DNA of 64,000 nt from Siphonodentalium dalli. Lineage: Eukaryota; Mollusca; Scaphopoda; Gadilida; Siphonodentaliidae. A program made the translations under genes and the position numbers. The notes under the pieces were generated by a model. It made no database searches and was not told where the DNA came from. It was given only the letters and a program-made list of their open reading frames with translations. The stretch is from positions 18,925,326-18,989,325 of the forward strand of contig CP136069.1 in assembly GCA_032622095.1 (NCBI GenBank), written 5' to 3'. Positions 12,194-23,556 of this stretch are shown in pieces (the stretch's first letter is position 1; each line of letters opens with the position of its first letter).

Positions 12194-12579
12194 AACACTT
12201 CACTGCCTGTTCTTCGTTGACTGCACTTTATACAATTTAGGTGTATTGTAGAAATTACACATCTCCATCAATAAGCAGTCTGTGCCAGGAACAGGAATTT
12301 TAATTTAGGATTTTGTTAAAATATTTATGCATGGACGCAGATGGACGAGGAAGTATTTTTTTAACAGTTGAAGGTTGACAATTATAGACATTTCAACCCA
12401 TTATTATCAGGATGACTATGGAAATGAACTCAGGGAATGAAACTGAATAGAGGAAACTCGTTGTACTACCGTTTGTGGGTACCCCTTTCCCATATGGACT
12501 ATTATATTACCACACAAAAGGATAACCATAACCATAATGCAGTTACAAATCAAAATGTTTGTACTGACAGATGGACAGT

Positions 12580-12653
12580 ATTTCCGACTAAATCCTGAAA
12601 AGTTACCCATAATTCTGCTGTGGTTAAGATGTCGATTAATTAGAGCATTACTG
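12580..12653. mobile_element. Family B MITE, right arm only
   Basis: Runs from TATTTCCGACTAAATCC through AATTCTGCTGTGGTTAAG to GCATTACTG|TA. Confidence 0.8.
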
Positions 12654-12737
12654 TATGATATAAGAAGGGTGATGTTGGGGTGTAAATTAAACTGCATCCA
12701 TTGTTACTTCTCCCTGATAACATTCCACTTCTCCTAA

Positions 12738-12966
12738 CACTTTCATGACTGGTGCTGCGCTGGAGCAGCATTAAAGATCCGTGTCAGTGCATTCTCTTAT
12801 ATTTACAAGTCTCCTATAGGGAGCCTAACATATATATACCGGTAAGTGAATGCACTGGCCTACATGGTCAAGGTAAATATTGTTTGTCCATTGTATTCTC
12901 TTCTATATGTGAGGCTCCCTATGGGAGCCTCGCATATATATATATATATATATATAGAATGCACCC
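12738..12966. mobile_element. TTAA-type MITE (family C) with (AT)n expansion
   Basis: ACTTTCATGACTGGTGCTGC start, two hairpin motifs (CCCTATGGGAGCCTCGCATA), and an (AT) run at 12931-12955. The right end is lost. Confidence 0.75.
12931..12955. repeat. (AT)n microsatellite
   Basis: An uninterrupted AT run within the family C copy at 12738-12966. Confidence 0.9.
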
Positions 12967-12971
12967 ATAGT

Positions 12972-13085
12972 AGCTGAGAATACCAAATTTTCACCACCAT
13001 GGAATTGCGGTTTTAACCACGAGCCTTTTTGGCGAGTGGTTAAAACCACAATACCACAAGTGGTGAACATTTTGTACTCTCGGCT
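12972..13085. repeat. Foldback about 0.11 kb
   Basis: TAGCTGAGAATACCAAATTT and its inverse at AATACCACAAGTGG...ACTCTCGGCTA, with a strong inner hairpin of GGTTTTAACCACGAGCC and GGCGAGTGGTTAAAACC. Confidence 0.78.
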
Positions 13086-13429
13086 ACAAAAGGTGTATAT
13101 TATTTAATTCAACTAGTTCTTTGTTTACTTTTAATGTATAGCCTATCCTCACCAAGAGACACAAACAAGAAACTATGAGGAATGTTCGTCATGAGTTGTG
13201 ATGCGAACATTTACCTCATGATGTCAGCCTGTTTCTGAACAATCAGTCACTTGGAATTACCATTCATATGTTTCCTAGTTAATATAGCACTAGCAAGCTA
13301 CATTTGATTGAATTGCAGACAAATTTCCTCATATCTAATTGATATCATGAAACTTTCAATTTTAAATGAATGTGACATACAATGTAGGAACTATTTTGCT
13401 AACTACGATGTAGTTCTACTATGGGTATA

Positions 13430-13560
13430 AATGTTTAACACATGAAATTACGTTTTAGCATTTACACCCACAATAGAAATTTATACCCACAGTAGGAAGC
13501 TGTATACCCACAGTAGGGTGAAAAGATGAAGTTTACAAAATAGGTGTTATACACACAATA
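13430..13560 (+). repeat. Short diverged tandem repeat
   Basis: Four or five degenerate copies of a TATACCCACAGTAGG-like block around 13425-13560, some inverted (ACTATGGGTATAAATG). Confidence 0.55.
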
Positions 13561-13577
13561 GAATAGGCACTTATGGT

Positions 13578-13641
13578 ATAAAAGAGAATGCATTGGCACA
13601 GTGTTTTCGCAAAATTTCAGGAAGCTCCAATCATGGAAAGG
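13578..13641. mobile_element. TTAA-type MITE (family C), right end only
   Basis: AAGAGAATGCATTGGCACAG ... CAATCATGGAAAGG|TTAA. Confidence 0.75.
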
Positions 13642-13689
13642 TTAATAACCAACCACGAAGAAGTTACTTCTCCCCATTTGAAACCAACA

Positions 13690-13905
13690 GTGTAAATGCC
13701 CTAAATAATTGACTCCTTAACCACAGCAGAATTATGGGCAACTTTTCAGGATTTAGTCGGAAATATGACTTGTTGCCATTTATCGGAAAGCTCTCAGGAG
13801 AGCTTTCCGATGAATGGCAACAAGACATATTTCCGATTAAATCCTGAAAAGTTACCCATGATTCTGCTGTGGTTAAGGAGTTGATTATTTAGGGCAATGC
13901 TCTAC
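13690..13905. mobile_element. Family B MITE, full palindrome, ends decayed
   Basis: Arms meet at GCTCTCAGGAGAGC. The outer ends are altered (AGTGTAAATGCCC and GGCAATGCTCTACA). Confidence 0.86.
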
Positions 13906-14127
13906 ATGCTGGTCTCTGCCTACCATGCACCTCCCACAACTTTTCAAATTTCACGTCAGTTGACATAAGGACCTGCCATAAGACAGAAACAATGGGACCC
14001 AAATGGATACTTCGTGTTGATAGCATCAGCCCATCGACATCCCACTCATTCAAGTCATGTTATCTTTAAATCTAATCAAATAATTGCTTAATTTCTCGTA
14101 CAATGCTCGGGTGTACACACAATTTGT

Positions 14128-14363
14128 TACATAGAAAGAAGAATAGCACGCCTTTGACGTAATTGTGTCGGCAAATAGTATAATTTCGGTGAGGAATTTC
14201 TCCACCCAATCTAAACCCTGTTGAGTTTTTGTATACATTTGACCTGGAATGCAACGAACATTTGTAACTATCAATTAACATTGAGTGATGATAGGAAAAT
14301 TCATGTGATTATGCTGCAACCAAACACAATGTGATTTAAATGTACCCACACTGCCGGGTACAT
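14128..14363 (+). repeat. Dispersed repeat, copy 1
   Basis: TTACATAGAAAGAAGAATAG ... GAATTTCTCCACCCAATCTA ... TTTAAATGTACCCACACTGC. A close copy lies at 19628-19862. Confidence 0.85.
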
Positions 14364-14511
14364 TGTTGTGAGGTCCTAAGTACCGACGATATAAATATCC
14401 TCAAGCGAAAAACTTCAAGATTAACAATATGAAAAAATATATCCATGGTTCGTAATTGTTTTAATTTGAAAATTCAGTACTTTTCCAGTACATTACCAGT
14501 ACTACAATATA

Positions 14512-14723
14512 CAGTAATGCTGTAAATAATAGACTCCTTAACCACAGGAGAATTATGGGTAATTTTTCAGGATTTAGTTGGAAATATGGCTTGTTGCCAT
14601 TCATCGGAAAGCTCTCAATGAGCACTTTCCGATAAATGGCAAAAAGCCATATTTCCAACTAAATCCTGAAAAATTACACAAATTCTGCTGTGGTTTAGGA
14701 GTCGATTATTTAGGACATTACAG
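14512..14723. mobile_element. Family B MITE, full palindrome
   Basis: TA|CAGTAATGCTGTAAATAAT ... GGACATTACAG|TA. Both arms are present. It lies among short CAGTAC-rich repeats. Confidence 0.88.
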
Positions 14724-15110
14724 TACTTTTCCAGTACTATTTCCAGTGATATTAATATGTTAAATATTAATATTTATTATATGTTGGTCTATAAAATAGC
14801 AGTAATTTACCGAAGTGTATATAGATCGTAGTATGTATCTCTTAGAAGCCAGTATAACACGATTTTGTTATTTCATTGTATATATATAGGAGATATAGCA
14901 CAAAAAAATTTGCACTGTCTCACAAATCAAATTTATTTCATTGTAGCTTTCGTTATATCACTGTAGCTTGCCGGCAGTTTATGACCAGTACATACTGGAA
15001 TCTTTCTAGTTTGTAAATACTGACGCTCTTTAATTAAGTAGAGTTAATAATTTAATTAAGCAACTGTTAATTTTAGCAACTTTGAGCATTAATAAGGCGC
15101 ATGTAATAAA

Positions 15111-15285
15111 AAGAATACCTACATTATTTTGTTTGAATACCTGAATCATCTCATTCGTCTCGGGAAATAAATATAAAATTTTCAATCGCGGCTGCATCAG
15201 CTACAACGCTCGTGAAAATTTTATAATTTTTTCCAAACACTCATGAGATATTTAGGTATTCAAACAAAAACTGTAAGTATTTTCT
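15111..15285. mobile_element. Foldback MITE about 175 bp
   Basis: The left arm AGAATACCTACATTATTTTG continues to TTTGAATACCTGAATCATCT. The right arm is its inverse, AGATATTTAGGTATTCAAAC to GTAAGTATTTTCT, around ATAAAATTTTC and GAAAATTTTAT. Confidence 0.8.
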
Positions 15286-15461
15286 CTATATTATATTTGA
15301 ATGGGTGGAGACACTGACTTGGTATGATTCATTGCTTTATAATCGTGAACAAACTACCATTTATTATCCAAATTGTCATGTTATGATTGGATCAAATCTA
15401 AGATCAAACTTAAAGATCAGTCCTGATTTTCACCCATGTCCTGGTTTGAACTTACGACATA

Positions 15462-15674
15462 CAGTAATGCCCAATATAATGGACTCCTTAACCACAGCAG
15501 AATTATGGGTAATTTTTCAGGATTTAGTCGGAAATATGGCTTGTTGTCATTTATCGGAAAGCTCTAAGTGAGAGATTTCCAATGAATATCAACGAGCCAT
15601 ATTTCCGACTAAATCCTGAAAAATTACCCATAATTCTGCTGTGGTTAAGGAGTCGATTATTTAGGGCATTACTG
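15462..15674. mobile_element. Family B MITE, full palindrome
   Basis: TA|CAGTAATGCCCAATATAAT ... GCATTACTG|TA. The right arm has diverged (CCAATGAATATCAACGAGCC). Confidence 0.89.
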
Positions 15675-15877
15675 TACATGTATATATACAAACTTTCTAT
15701 ATAATGTTATCCAGCATGCAAACAGGTAAACACTCAAGAAGGCTTAAGGAACAGGTTGTTATTATAAACAAGATTGATATACTATGTGTTAACAGTAATT
15801 GCCAATGGAAAAAGGAATGTCAAACTTTAATCAAGTTTATGTCAACAGCAAACTGTTCTCCTGTGCAACTTGATTAA

Positions 15878-16052
15878 CCCTTTACCAAACAAACCGGCCA
15901 AAACCGGCCAAATAAAGCTTCAACAGCCTAAAATATCTTCGGTCTGTCTCAATAGAACCATACAAATATTGATATCATTGGAACCGGCTCCTTGACCACA
16001 TTGTGATAGTTACAGTTACAGTTATGCCCTGTGCCCAGGGCCCTTCTGTTAA
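15878..16052. mobile_element. TTAA-type MITE (family D), hairpin core lost
   Basis: TTAA|CCCTTTACCAAACAAACC, the same left region as 55256-55653. The inner double hairpin and right end are missing, and it stops at GGGCCCTTCTGTTAA. Confidence 0.8.
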
Positions 16053-16054
16053 CC

Positions 16055-16476
16055 CAATAGTGTGTCTGTAATTTGCAGAATGAGGTCCCCAGAGGGAGAA
16101 TCTACTGATGCTATCCTGCACAGAATGCTAGCGTCACTCTGGGGACCACATTCTGCTTTGGCGTTATCTTATGGGAAGCATCAAAGTCTCAAATTAACAT
16201 TGTTTTAGTTACTTTTTTCTCTCTTCTCAGAAGTTTCTATATCCCCTAATTAGCAGAAGATAAAATGCATAATCGATGTGACTAATGGGTGAACATCATC
16301 AACTTCAACTGGGGAACTTTAATCCTAGGTCTCCGGTGGCAGTTGAGGCCTAATCAGAATGAGCTTCCCAGAGGGTGATTATGGTGATGCTATCAGCTAG
16401 TCCGCCATGTTTTGTCATTAAATTCATCCACTGAGGACCTCATTCTGCAAATGACAAACACACTATTTGCAGGTTT
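16055..16476. mobile_element. Family A MITE, long form, diverged
   Basis: The 5' hairpin is shortened and the central AAGATAAAATGCATAATCGA block and the 3' hairpin are present. Its 5' end abuts a truncated TTAA-type element. Confidence 0.8.
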
Positions 16477-16619
16477 GCCTGATAGTGAAATGAACAGGAA
16501 GATGAATCGGAAAGCTCTCAGTGATAATTCTGCTGTGGTTAAGGAGTGATAGCAAACCTAAAAATTATTGGAAAAACCAGGAAAAACAGCATGAAGTATA
16601 CTCATGTGGTGAAAGATAT

Positions 16620-16735
16620 CAAGCCTGAGTCAGGCTAGCATCAACAAATTCATCCTCTGGGAACCTCATTCTTCTGACACCTCAAAGGAGACCTAGGATC
16701 AGATTGAAGTGCCCCAAGTGACTGTGGAATTTACA
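16620..16735. mobile_element. Family A MITE, internal fragment
   Basis: CAAGCCTGAGTCAGGCTAGC runs into half a hairpin and the beginning of the middle block, then stops near AGTGCCCCAAGTGAC. Confidence 0.65.
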
Positions 16736-16832
16736 CCCAGAGCTATGCAAACAAGAGCAACACCATTTTAGTAAATGAAAGGACAAATGATATAGAATGT
16801 AGGTAACCTTTTCCCCCAAAGCTCAGGTATAC

Positions 16833-17217
16833 ACGCCTGAGTTTAGTGTTCCTGCCATTTGCAGAATGAGGTCACCATGGGGTGAATTTAGTGATGCTAT
16901 CCCACATAGCGTGCTAGCATCACTAAATTCACCCTCTAGGGACCTCATTCTGCTTAGGCCTCATCTTCTCTGGAAAGTTTCTTTATTATCAAATTTCTAC
17001 ATGTATAGAAACTTAGATTCTATTTAATTTTAGTTTAGTTTCTCTATATCCCCAAATTGGCAGATGACACATTGCATAATTGAGGTTCCCAATGGGTGTA
17101 CATCACAATATTCACCATTGGGAACTTCAGTCTGAGTCTATATATCTCCATAGCAGATAAGGTCATGCAGAATGAGGTCACAAGAGGGTGGTGAATTTTG
17201 TGTTGCTAGCCCGCAGG
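16833..17217. mobile_element. Family A MITE, 3'-truncated
   Basis: It has the 5' end (ACGCCTGAGTTTAGTG), a complete first hairpin and the middle block. The last hairpin is cut at its loop (GCTAGCCCGCAGG). Confidence 0.8.
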
Positions 17218-17282
17218 TACATGTATATCACTCAACTAAAAGACAACTAAATCCATTTATTCCAGGCCAGTCTCTTTGAAAA

Positions 17283-17923
17283 TCTGACGTAAATCCTATA
17301 TATCGAATGTACGTCTCCAGAACTCTCTATTAAAATCAGGTTCTGTATTGAAGGGATTCCCTCCATTTCATTGGAGAGAGGCGCAGACTAAGCGCGAATT
17401 CAGATCTGAGGTCAATGATGTGTTGACAGTTTTCCCATGCATTGTCAAACTATTGTTGGAAAACTGAATACAGGCGATATACCCATAATTCATTTTACTC
17501 ATCGTAATATAGGAGATATCGTCTTCAAGTTTTTATCAGTAAACGATATTCATGGCTGATTATTCTTTCGCACTTGTTGTATTTATAACTGTTTCTAAAT
17601 TCTACGATTCTCACAAACATTTACTACGCCAGGAAAGCACTCCATATTTAGAAATTGTTTATTATGTCATGTTGGGAATGCTGCATCGTCGTAGAAATGA
17701 AATATCATGGACACTTCTAGAGATGTACATCCATTAGGATATTCGTCGGCTATTCAAAGATTGAAGTTATCTTAAAATTTCCCACAAATTAATATAAATC
17801 CTTCTGTGCTTGTATTATCTTTTCGGCTCAAATGTCCTGAACATCCCTCAAAATTAAGAATAGACCATTCCAAAATGTATACTTTTATACCTGAGTGGGA
17901 GCGTCCATTTAGTATAGAAAGGG
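17283..17923 (+). mobile_element. Unclassified element, plus family H right end
   Basis: 17283-17740 is an inverted copy of 45705-46205, with partly palindromic ends (CCTATATATCGAATGTACGT and ATGTACATCCATTAGGAT). 17770-17923 is a family H right end finishing AGAAAGGG|TTAA. A 61-codon frame at 17552 lies entirely inside the repeat and is not taken as a gene. Confidence 0.65.
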
Positions 17924-18266
17924 TTAAAAATAATATGATATTTTTGGCAGGAGTTTACAGAATCTAGAATTTCAGGATACTAAGGCAAACAAACCCAGTA
18001 TATCATATCTACACATAAAGTCATTACAAAAACACAGTCAACACCCTATATGTACCTGTTTTTGTATCTTGGCACATACTATTATATGAACTAAAATTTA
18101 ATGTTGCACTATCATAAAACCAATCTATCAATCAATCACTGAATAATTCTCTCAAATCATGAAGAAATTCGAGCCCTGGTGTATATTATCTAGTAGAATT
18201 ACAGAAAAAAATCAATATATTTAACAATGTGTTCAAACTGCACCCTGGTCTAAATTTCTTCATTAA

Positions 18267-18660
18267 CCCTTTACCCAACAGAACGGCCCTGTGCCAATGC
18301 ATTCTCTTATATATGCGAGTCGACCATAGGTCGCCTCGCATATATAAGAGAATGCATTGGCTTAACACATTAAAAATTATAAAATTGTTAAAGAATGTAA
18401 GAATAACTGGTAAAAAGTGTTAAAAAAAAGATTTTTTGTTAGGCCAATGCATTCTCTTATATATGCGAGGCGACCTATGGTCGACTCGCATATATAAGAG
18501 AATGCATTGGCACAGGGCATAACTGTAACTATCACAATGTGGTCAAGGAGCCGGTTCCAATGATATCCATATTTGTATGGTTCTATTGAGACAGACCGAA
18601 GATATTTTAGGCTGTTGAAGCTTTATTTGGCCGGTTTTGGCCGGTTTGTTGGGTAAAGGG
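18267..18660 (-). mobile_element. TTAA-type MITE (family D), intact, piggyBac-like
   Basis: 394 bp, flanked by TTAA on both sides (18263-18266 and 18661-18664), ends CCCTTTACCCAACA and TGTTGGGTAAAGGG. It contains two ~70-bp hairpins built on AATGCATTCTCTTATATATG. TTAA target plus a CCC start is the piggyBac signature. It is given as minus relative to 55256-55653, of which it is the inverted twin. Confidence 0.88.
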
Positions 18661-18729
18661 TTAAGTGTTCTTTGAAATCATATACTACATACACGCAGTC
18701 TACTAAATTTTGATCACAGTAAAGATACC

Positions 18730-19421
18730 CAGATCATGCCATGAATCTCTGCTCTATTCAACGCCCCGGGAGATCATATTCCACCAGAACACGGGAGATC
18801 ATATTCAACGCCCCGGGAGATCATATTCAACGCCCCGGGAGATCATATTCAACGCCCCGGGAGATCATATTCCACCAGAACACGGGAGATCATATTCAAC
18901 GCCCCAGGAGATCATATTCAACGCCCCGGGAGATCATATTCAACGCCCCGGGAGATCATATTCAATGCCCCGGGAGATCATATTCCACCAGAACATAACC
19001 TGGGAACTTTTTGAAGGTTCGACAGGGAACCTTATAAAGTCGAAAAATAACACAGGAAATATATTTCTTAGTTGTTCCTTGATAAGGTACTTAACTGTAA
19101 GTGAATGTCCCAACTTGAAATTTCATGCTTTTCTGTGACTTTAGTGAGCTGATATCGCAATAAAAGTTCCATAATTGTAAGCGACGCAAAGCAAAATCGT
19201 TCACAAAGTCATTTAAATCATGACATTTGAGTTGGGACCTTCACCTACAGTGAAGTATATTATTATCAAGGGACAGATAATAACTAAGAAATATATTCCA
19301 AGTGCTATTTTTTCAACTTTATAATGTTCCCTGTCAAAACTTCAAAAAGTTCCAAGGGTTTGTACGCGTGGAATATGATCTCTACGGGCGTTAGACATAG
19401 TAGAGATTCATGGTATGATCT
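18730..19421. mobile_element. Foldback element about 0.69 kb with a tandem array in one arm
   Basis: The left arm, AGATCATGCCATGAATCTCT onward, is matched by an inverted right arm ending AGAGATTCATGGTATGATC. Shared inner blocks are GGAACTTTTTGAAG, GACAGGGAAC, AAATATATTTCTTAGTT and AGGTCCCAACT/TGTCCCAACTT. The left arm contains ten copies of the AGATCATATTC motif and the right arm only one. Confidence 0.85.
18760..18994 (+). repeat. Minisatellite of 22- and 25-bp units, ten copies
   Basis: Units contain CCCCGGGAGATCATATTC followed by either AACG (22-bp unit) or CACCAGAACA (longer unit). The longer unit occurs at copies 1, 5 and 10, so a block of four to five units seems to have been duplicated as a whole. 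Confidence 0.93.
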
Positions 19422-19523
19422 ATAAAGATCCGATGACCATAATGAACCCGCCCTTCATGTATTCAATAACTTTAGTCGAAGACAGCAACACAACAGCACC
19501 CTTATCAATCAACTAAGAAATTA

Positions 19524-19629
19524 CAGTAATGCCCTAAATAATCGACTCCTTAACCACAGCAGAATTATGGGTAACTTTTCAGGATTTAGTTGGAAATATG
19601 GCTTGTTGCCATTCATTGGAAAGCTCTCA
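19524..19629. mobile_element. Family B MITE, left arm only
   Basis: TA|CAGTAATGCCCTAAATAAT to GGAAAGCTCTC. It stops where a dispersed repeat shared with 14128-14363 begins. Confidence 0.83.
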
Positions 19630-19862
19630 CATAGAAAGAAGAATAGCACGCCTTTGACGTAAATGTGTTGGCAAATAGTATAATTTCGGTAAGGAATTTC
19701 TCCACCCAATCTAACCCTGTCGAGTTTTTGTATACATTTGACCTGGAATGCAACGAACATTTGTAACTATCAATTAACATTGAGTGATGATGACAAAATT
19801 CATGTAATCATGCTGCAACCAAACACAATGTGATTTAAATGTACCCACACTGCCTGGTACAT
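19628..19862 (+). repeat. Dispersed repeat, copy 2, flanked by two family B MITEs
   Basis: The same ~235 bp as 14128-14363 with about a dozen differences. A family B left arm ends at its start, and a full family B copy begins at its end. Confidence 0.85.
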
Positions 19863-20072
19863 TAATGCTCTAAATAATCGACTCCTTGACCACAGCAGAA
19901 TTATGGGTAACTTTTCAGCAGTTAGTCGGAAATATGGCTTGTTGCCATTCATTGGAAAGCTCTCACTGAGAGCTTTCCAATGAATGGCAACAAGCCATAT
20001 TTCCAACTAAATCCTGAAAAGTTACCCATAATTGTGCTGTGGTTAAGGAGTCGATTATTTAGAGCATTACTG
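19860..20072. mobile_element. Family B MITE, full palindrome
   Basis: Starts near CATTAATGCTCTAAATAAT and ends GCATTACTG|TA. Arms meet at GCTCTCACTGAGAGC. Confidence 0.88.
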
Positions 20073-20383
20073 TATTCAATAACTTTAGTCATAGACAGCA
20101 ACACAACACCACCCTCATCAATCAACCAATAAATTACAAGACAAGTATCCAGTGCTTACACACTCAATTTAGATTTAGCACAATTGAACAACATAACAGA
20201 AATATAAGGAACAAAGCAGGCATCAAATGAAAATATCAGCTGAAATTGGGCAATCATGTTCTTCACTAGATTAATCGATGATGCAATTATTGAACTTTTA
20301 TTGGAGAAACCGAATTATAAGAATTGCTTTTTGTCAGGACATGCTCACATATTTCACCACAGCAAAGCTATGAGATTACTTCA

Positions 20384-20938
20384 CAAGCCTGAGTTTAGTG
20401 TGCCTGTCACTTACAGAATGAGGTCCCCAGAGGGTGAATTTAGTGATGCTATTGCATTCAGCAGGCTAGTATCACCAAATTCTCCCTCTGGGGACCTCAT
20501 TCTGCTTTTGGCCTCATCTTTTGGTAAGAATCTATAGTCTCAAATTAACATTGTTTTTAGTTACTTTTTATACGCCAGTTTGAAAAAATGGTACATATTA
20601 TGTGATCAGTTCGTCTACCCTCTGGGGACCTCATTCTGCATGGTCTCATCTACTATAGACTCAGATTGAAGTTCCAGAATGGTGAATATTGTGAAGTACA
20701 CCCATTAGGAAGCTCAATTGTGCTATGTGTTGTCTGCCAATTTAGGGATATAGAGAAACTTAACTAAAAAAGAAATAGAATCTTTATGATGGATCTACTT
20801 TTGAAATTTTATAATAAAGAAACTTTCCAGAGAAAATGTGGCCAAAGCAGAATGAGGTCCCCATTTGGGATAGCATCACTAAATTCACCCTCTGGGGACC
20901 TCATTCTGCAAATGACAGGCACACTAAACTCAGGCTTG
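20384..20938. mobile_element. Family A MITE, long form, chimeric middle
   Basis: The 5' and 3' ends are intact. The middle appears to be assembled from two subfamilies, with an extra half-hairpin near 20598-20640. A ~33-bp imperfect direct repeat (AGCTATGAGATTACTTCA) flanks the copy on both sides. Confidence 0.85.
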
Positions 20939-21126
20939 GTATTTCAGCAAAAGAAGCTATGAGATTACTTCATGGTGTTTTTCCAATCATTTTTAGGTTT
21001 GCTATCACTGCGCAAAAGATGATAAATTCAATATTATTTCAGGTCAAGACATGTCAGTTGTACTTCTTTAAGTTCAGCTGAACTAAAATAATTCTATTTA
21101 GCAAACATCCACCGGCATCATTTGTA

Positions 21127-21518
21127 AAGGGTTGGCTAATAATTATTGTTGGATTTGAGGTAAAGGTAGCCTACTTGTTGAATAAAATGATACATGTAAG
21201 TAAAGCTGCTTTCACAGACCTGCGGCTGACTCATGCGGCAATCGGGTTATAGGTCAACGTTTCAAACCATACATATATCACTGGGTTTGCGGCTATCGAA
21301 GTTAAACACAACCGATTTCAAAACTTTTTTTTAACTGTGTCAGCCGCAACCCTAGTGATACATGTATATGTATGGTTTGAAATGTTGACCTATAACCCGA
21401 AAGCCGCATGCGTCAGCCGCAGGTCTGTGAAAGCAGCTTTACTTACATGTATCATTTTATTCAACATTAGTAGCGTACCTGTACCTCAAGTCCAACAATA
21501 ATTATAGCCAAACCCTTA
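21127..21518. mobile_element. Large foldback element with ~160-bp arms
   Basis: AAGGGTTGGCTAATAATTAT at the left and its inverse ending CCAAACCCTTA. Inner arms contain GCTGCTTTCACAGACCTGCG and GTTATAGGTCAACGTTTC with matching inverted blocks. TA flanks both ends. A shortened second copy of the right arm follows at about 21530-21615. Confidence 0.85.
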
Positions 21519-21812
21519 GATATGATGTACGGTATGGTTTGAAATGTTGCACCTTACCCGCCATAGCCGCATGCATTGGCCGCATGTATGAGCGGCAGGT
21601 CTGTGAAAGCAGTTTAAAACTGATAACACATTGATTAATTTGTTCTTATGTTAATTGGCCATGGTTTCCACCACATATCATCGCATAGGCCTAAATATGC
21701 CCTTCATTCATACCGTATCTAAAAGATATTTCTATTGGTGATCCCATGTATATGGAGAATTAGTTGAAACTATTGCGTTTGAAATAAATTTGATATTAAT
21801 AATAATTTGTAT

Positions 21813-22164
21813 CCAAGACAGTTAGATTTATAACGTGTTTGCAATTTGCAAAATGAGATCCCCAGAGGGTGAGTTTAGAGATATATTCACCAACTGGGGA
21901 CCTCATTCTGCTTAGGCTTCATCTTCTCTGGAAAGTTTCTTTATTATCAAATTTCTAAAGAAATTTATGATTCTATATCTTTTTTAGTTTAGTTTTTCTA
22001 TATAATTTCCCCAAACTGGCAGACAACACATTGTATAATCGAGGTTCCTAGTGGGTGTTCACCATTTGGGAATTTCAATCTGAGTCTTTGTCTCCCATAG
22101 TAAATGAGGCCATGCAGAAAGAGGTCCCCAGAGGCAAATGACAGGCAGGCTATAATGAGGCTTG
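21813..22164. mobile_element. Family A MITE, internally deleted
   Basis: It starts near ATCCAAGACAGTTAGA and ends AATGAGGCTTG. Both hairpins are reduced to short stubs around GAGGTCCCCAGAGG. Confidence 0.75.
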
Positions 22165-22635
22165 AATGTCTAGGGTAGATAGCATGCCTCCTCACTATAA
22201 GATTTGAAACTTATCAACTGTAACTCAAAATTTTGTCATTCACACACATGTCTCCAAAATGTTTATGCCCTAAAAATAATTTGAAATCCAGGGTCACCTC
22301 CCCCCAACATTGTCAGTACCAGGAGGTTTGTCTGTGCATGTCTCACAGTCTAACTAATATGTCTACATTTGAGATATAAGTCAGTTGCCAGAATTCCTGC
22401 CATTTTCTATTCACTAATGTATAAGGTACCTGGGTGTAGATTTAGAGAATTGTGATATGTAGGGCAGCGGGGTAAAAACCTTAGGTTGTTTTTGCTATTG
22501 AGAACTCAAGAGAAATCAAATTTTACTAGGCAGTGCTATAGCGAATAAAAGGCTTCAAGTCTGAGAGGCTAAATATTTGCATTCAGAGATGTCAATGTAT
22601 GAAGCTAGGTATGAAGCCAGTACGCCTGACTGTGT
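22165..22635. other. No gene or repeat recognised
   Basis: About 470 bp of unremarkable AT-rich sequence between two family A copies. Confidence 0.5.
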
Positions 22636-23079
22636 CAAGCCTGATTATAGCGTATGTCATTTGCAGAATGAGGTCCCCAGAGGGTGAATTAAGTCACGCT
22701 ATTCAGCTTAGCAGGCTAGCATCACTAAATTCAACCTCTGGGAACCTCATTCTGCATGGCCTCGATCATCTATGGGAGACATAGACTCAGATTGAAGTTC
22801 CCAAATGATGAATATTGTGATGTACACCCATTGGGAAAGTTGATTATTGCAATCGGGGATATAGAGAAACTAAACTAAAAAAGAAATAGAATCTTTGTGA
22901 AGAAGTTTCTATAGAAATTTTATAATAAAGAAACTTTCCAGAGAAGATGAGGCCAAAGCAGAATGAGGTCCCTAGAGGGTGAATTTAGTAATGCTGGCCC
23001 GCTATGCGGGATATCGTCTCTAATTTCACCATCTGGGAACCTTGATCTGCAAATGACAGGCACATTAAACTCAGGCTTG
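22636..23079. mobile_element. Family A MITE, long form
   Basis: The ends are CAAGCCTGATTATAG and CTCAGGCTTG, with both hairpins and the middle block. No flanking 8-bp match is evident. Confidence 0.88.
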
Positions 23080-23106
23080 GTCATGTACATGCATATGTAC
23101 TATTTT

Positions 23107-23332
23107 GATCAAAGATAGAAATTGGACACATGTGCTGTTGGACACATAAATTTAATATGCAAAATCCTGGTTTAGCGGGTCAAAAATGACCTTATCTGAA
23201 CCATGAATGGTATAGCATTGAAAGGTGTGATAGATACTAGTATACATTCTTCTATATATATTTTTGAGTTTCACAGAAAGTGCTAGGAAAGTAAACCCGA
23301 TAAAAGGATACAGGTTAATTTGCAAACATATT
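23107..23332 (+). repeat. Tandem duplication, left copy
   Basis: AAGATAGAAATTGGACACAT ... GGTCAAAAATGACCTTATCT ... GATACAGGTTAATTTGCAAA. It repeats at 23557-23745. Confidence 0.87.
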
Positions 23333-23333
23333 A

Positions 23334-23546
23334 CAGTAATGCCCTAAATAATCGACTCCTTAACCACAGCAGAATTATGGGTAACTTTTCAGGATTTAGT
23401 AGGAAATATGGCTTGTTGCCATTCATCGGAAAGCTCTCAGTGAGAGCTTTCCGATGAATGGCAACATATCATATTTCCAACTAAATCCTGAAAAGTTACC
23501 CATAATTCTGCTGTGGTTAAGGAGTCGATTATTTAGGGAATTACTG
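23334..23546. mobile_element. Family B MITE at the junction of a tandem duplication
   Basis: TA|CAGTAATGCCCTAAATAAT ... GAATTACTG|TA, both arms complete. It lies exactly between the two copies of a ~220-bp direct duplication. Confidence 0.9.
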
Positions 23547-23556
23547 TAGTTCGCTC

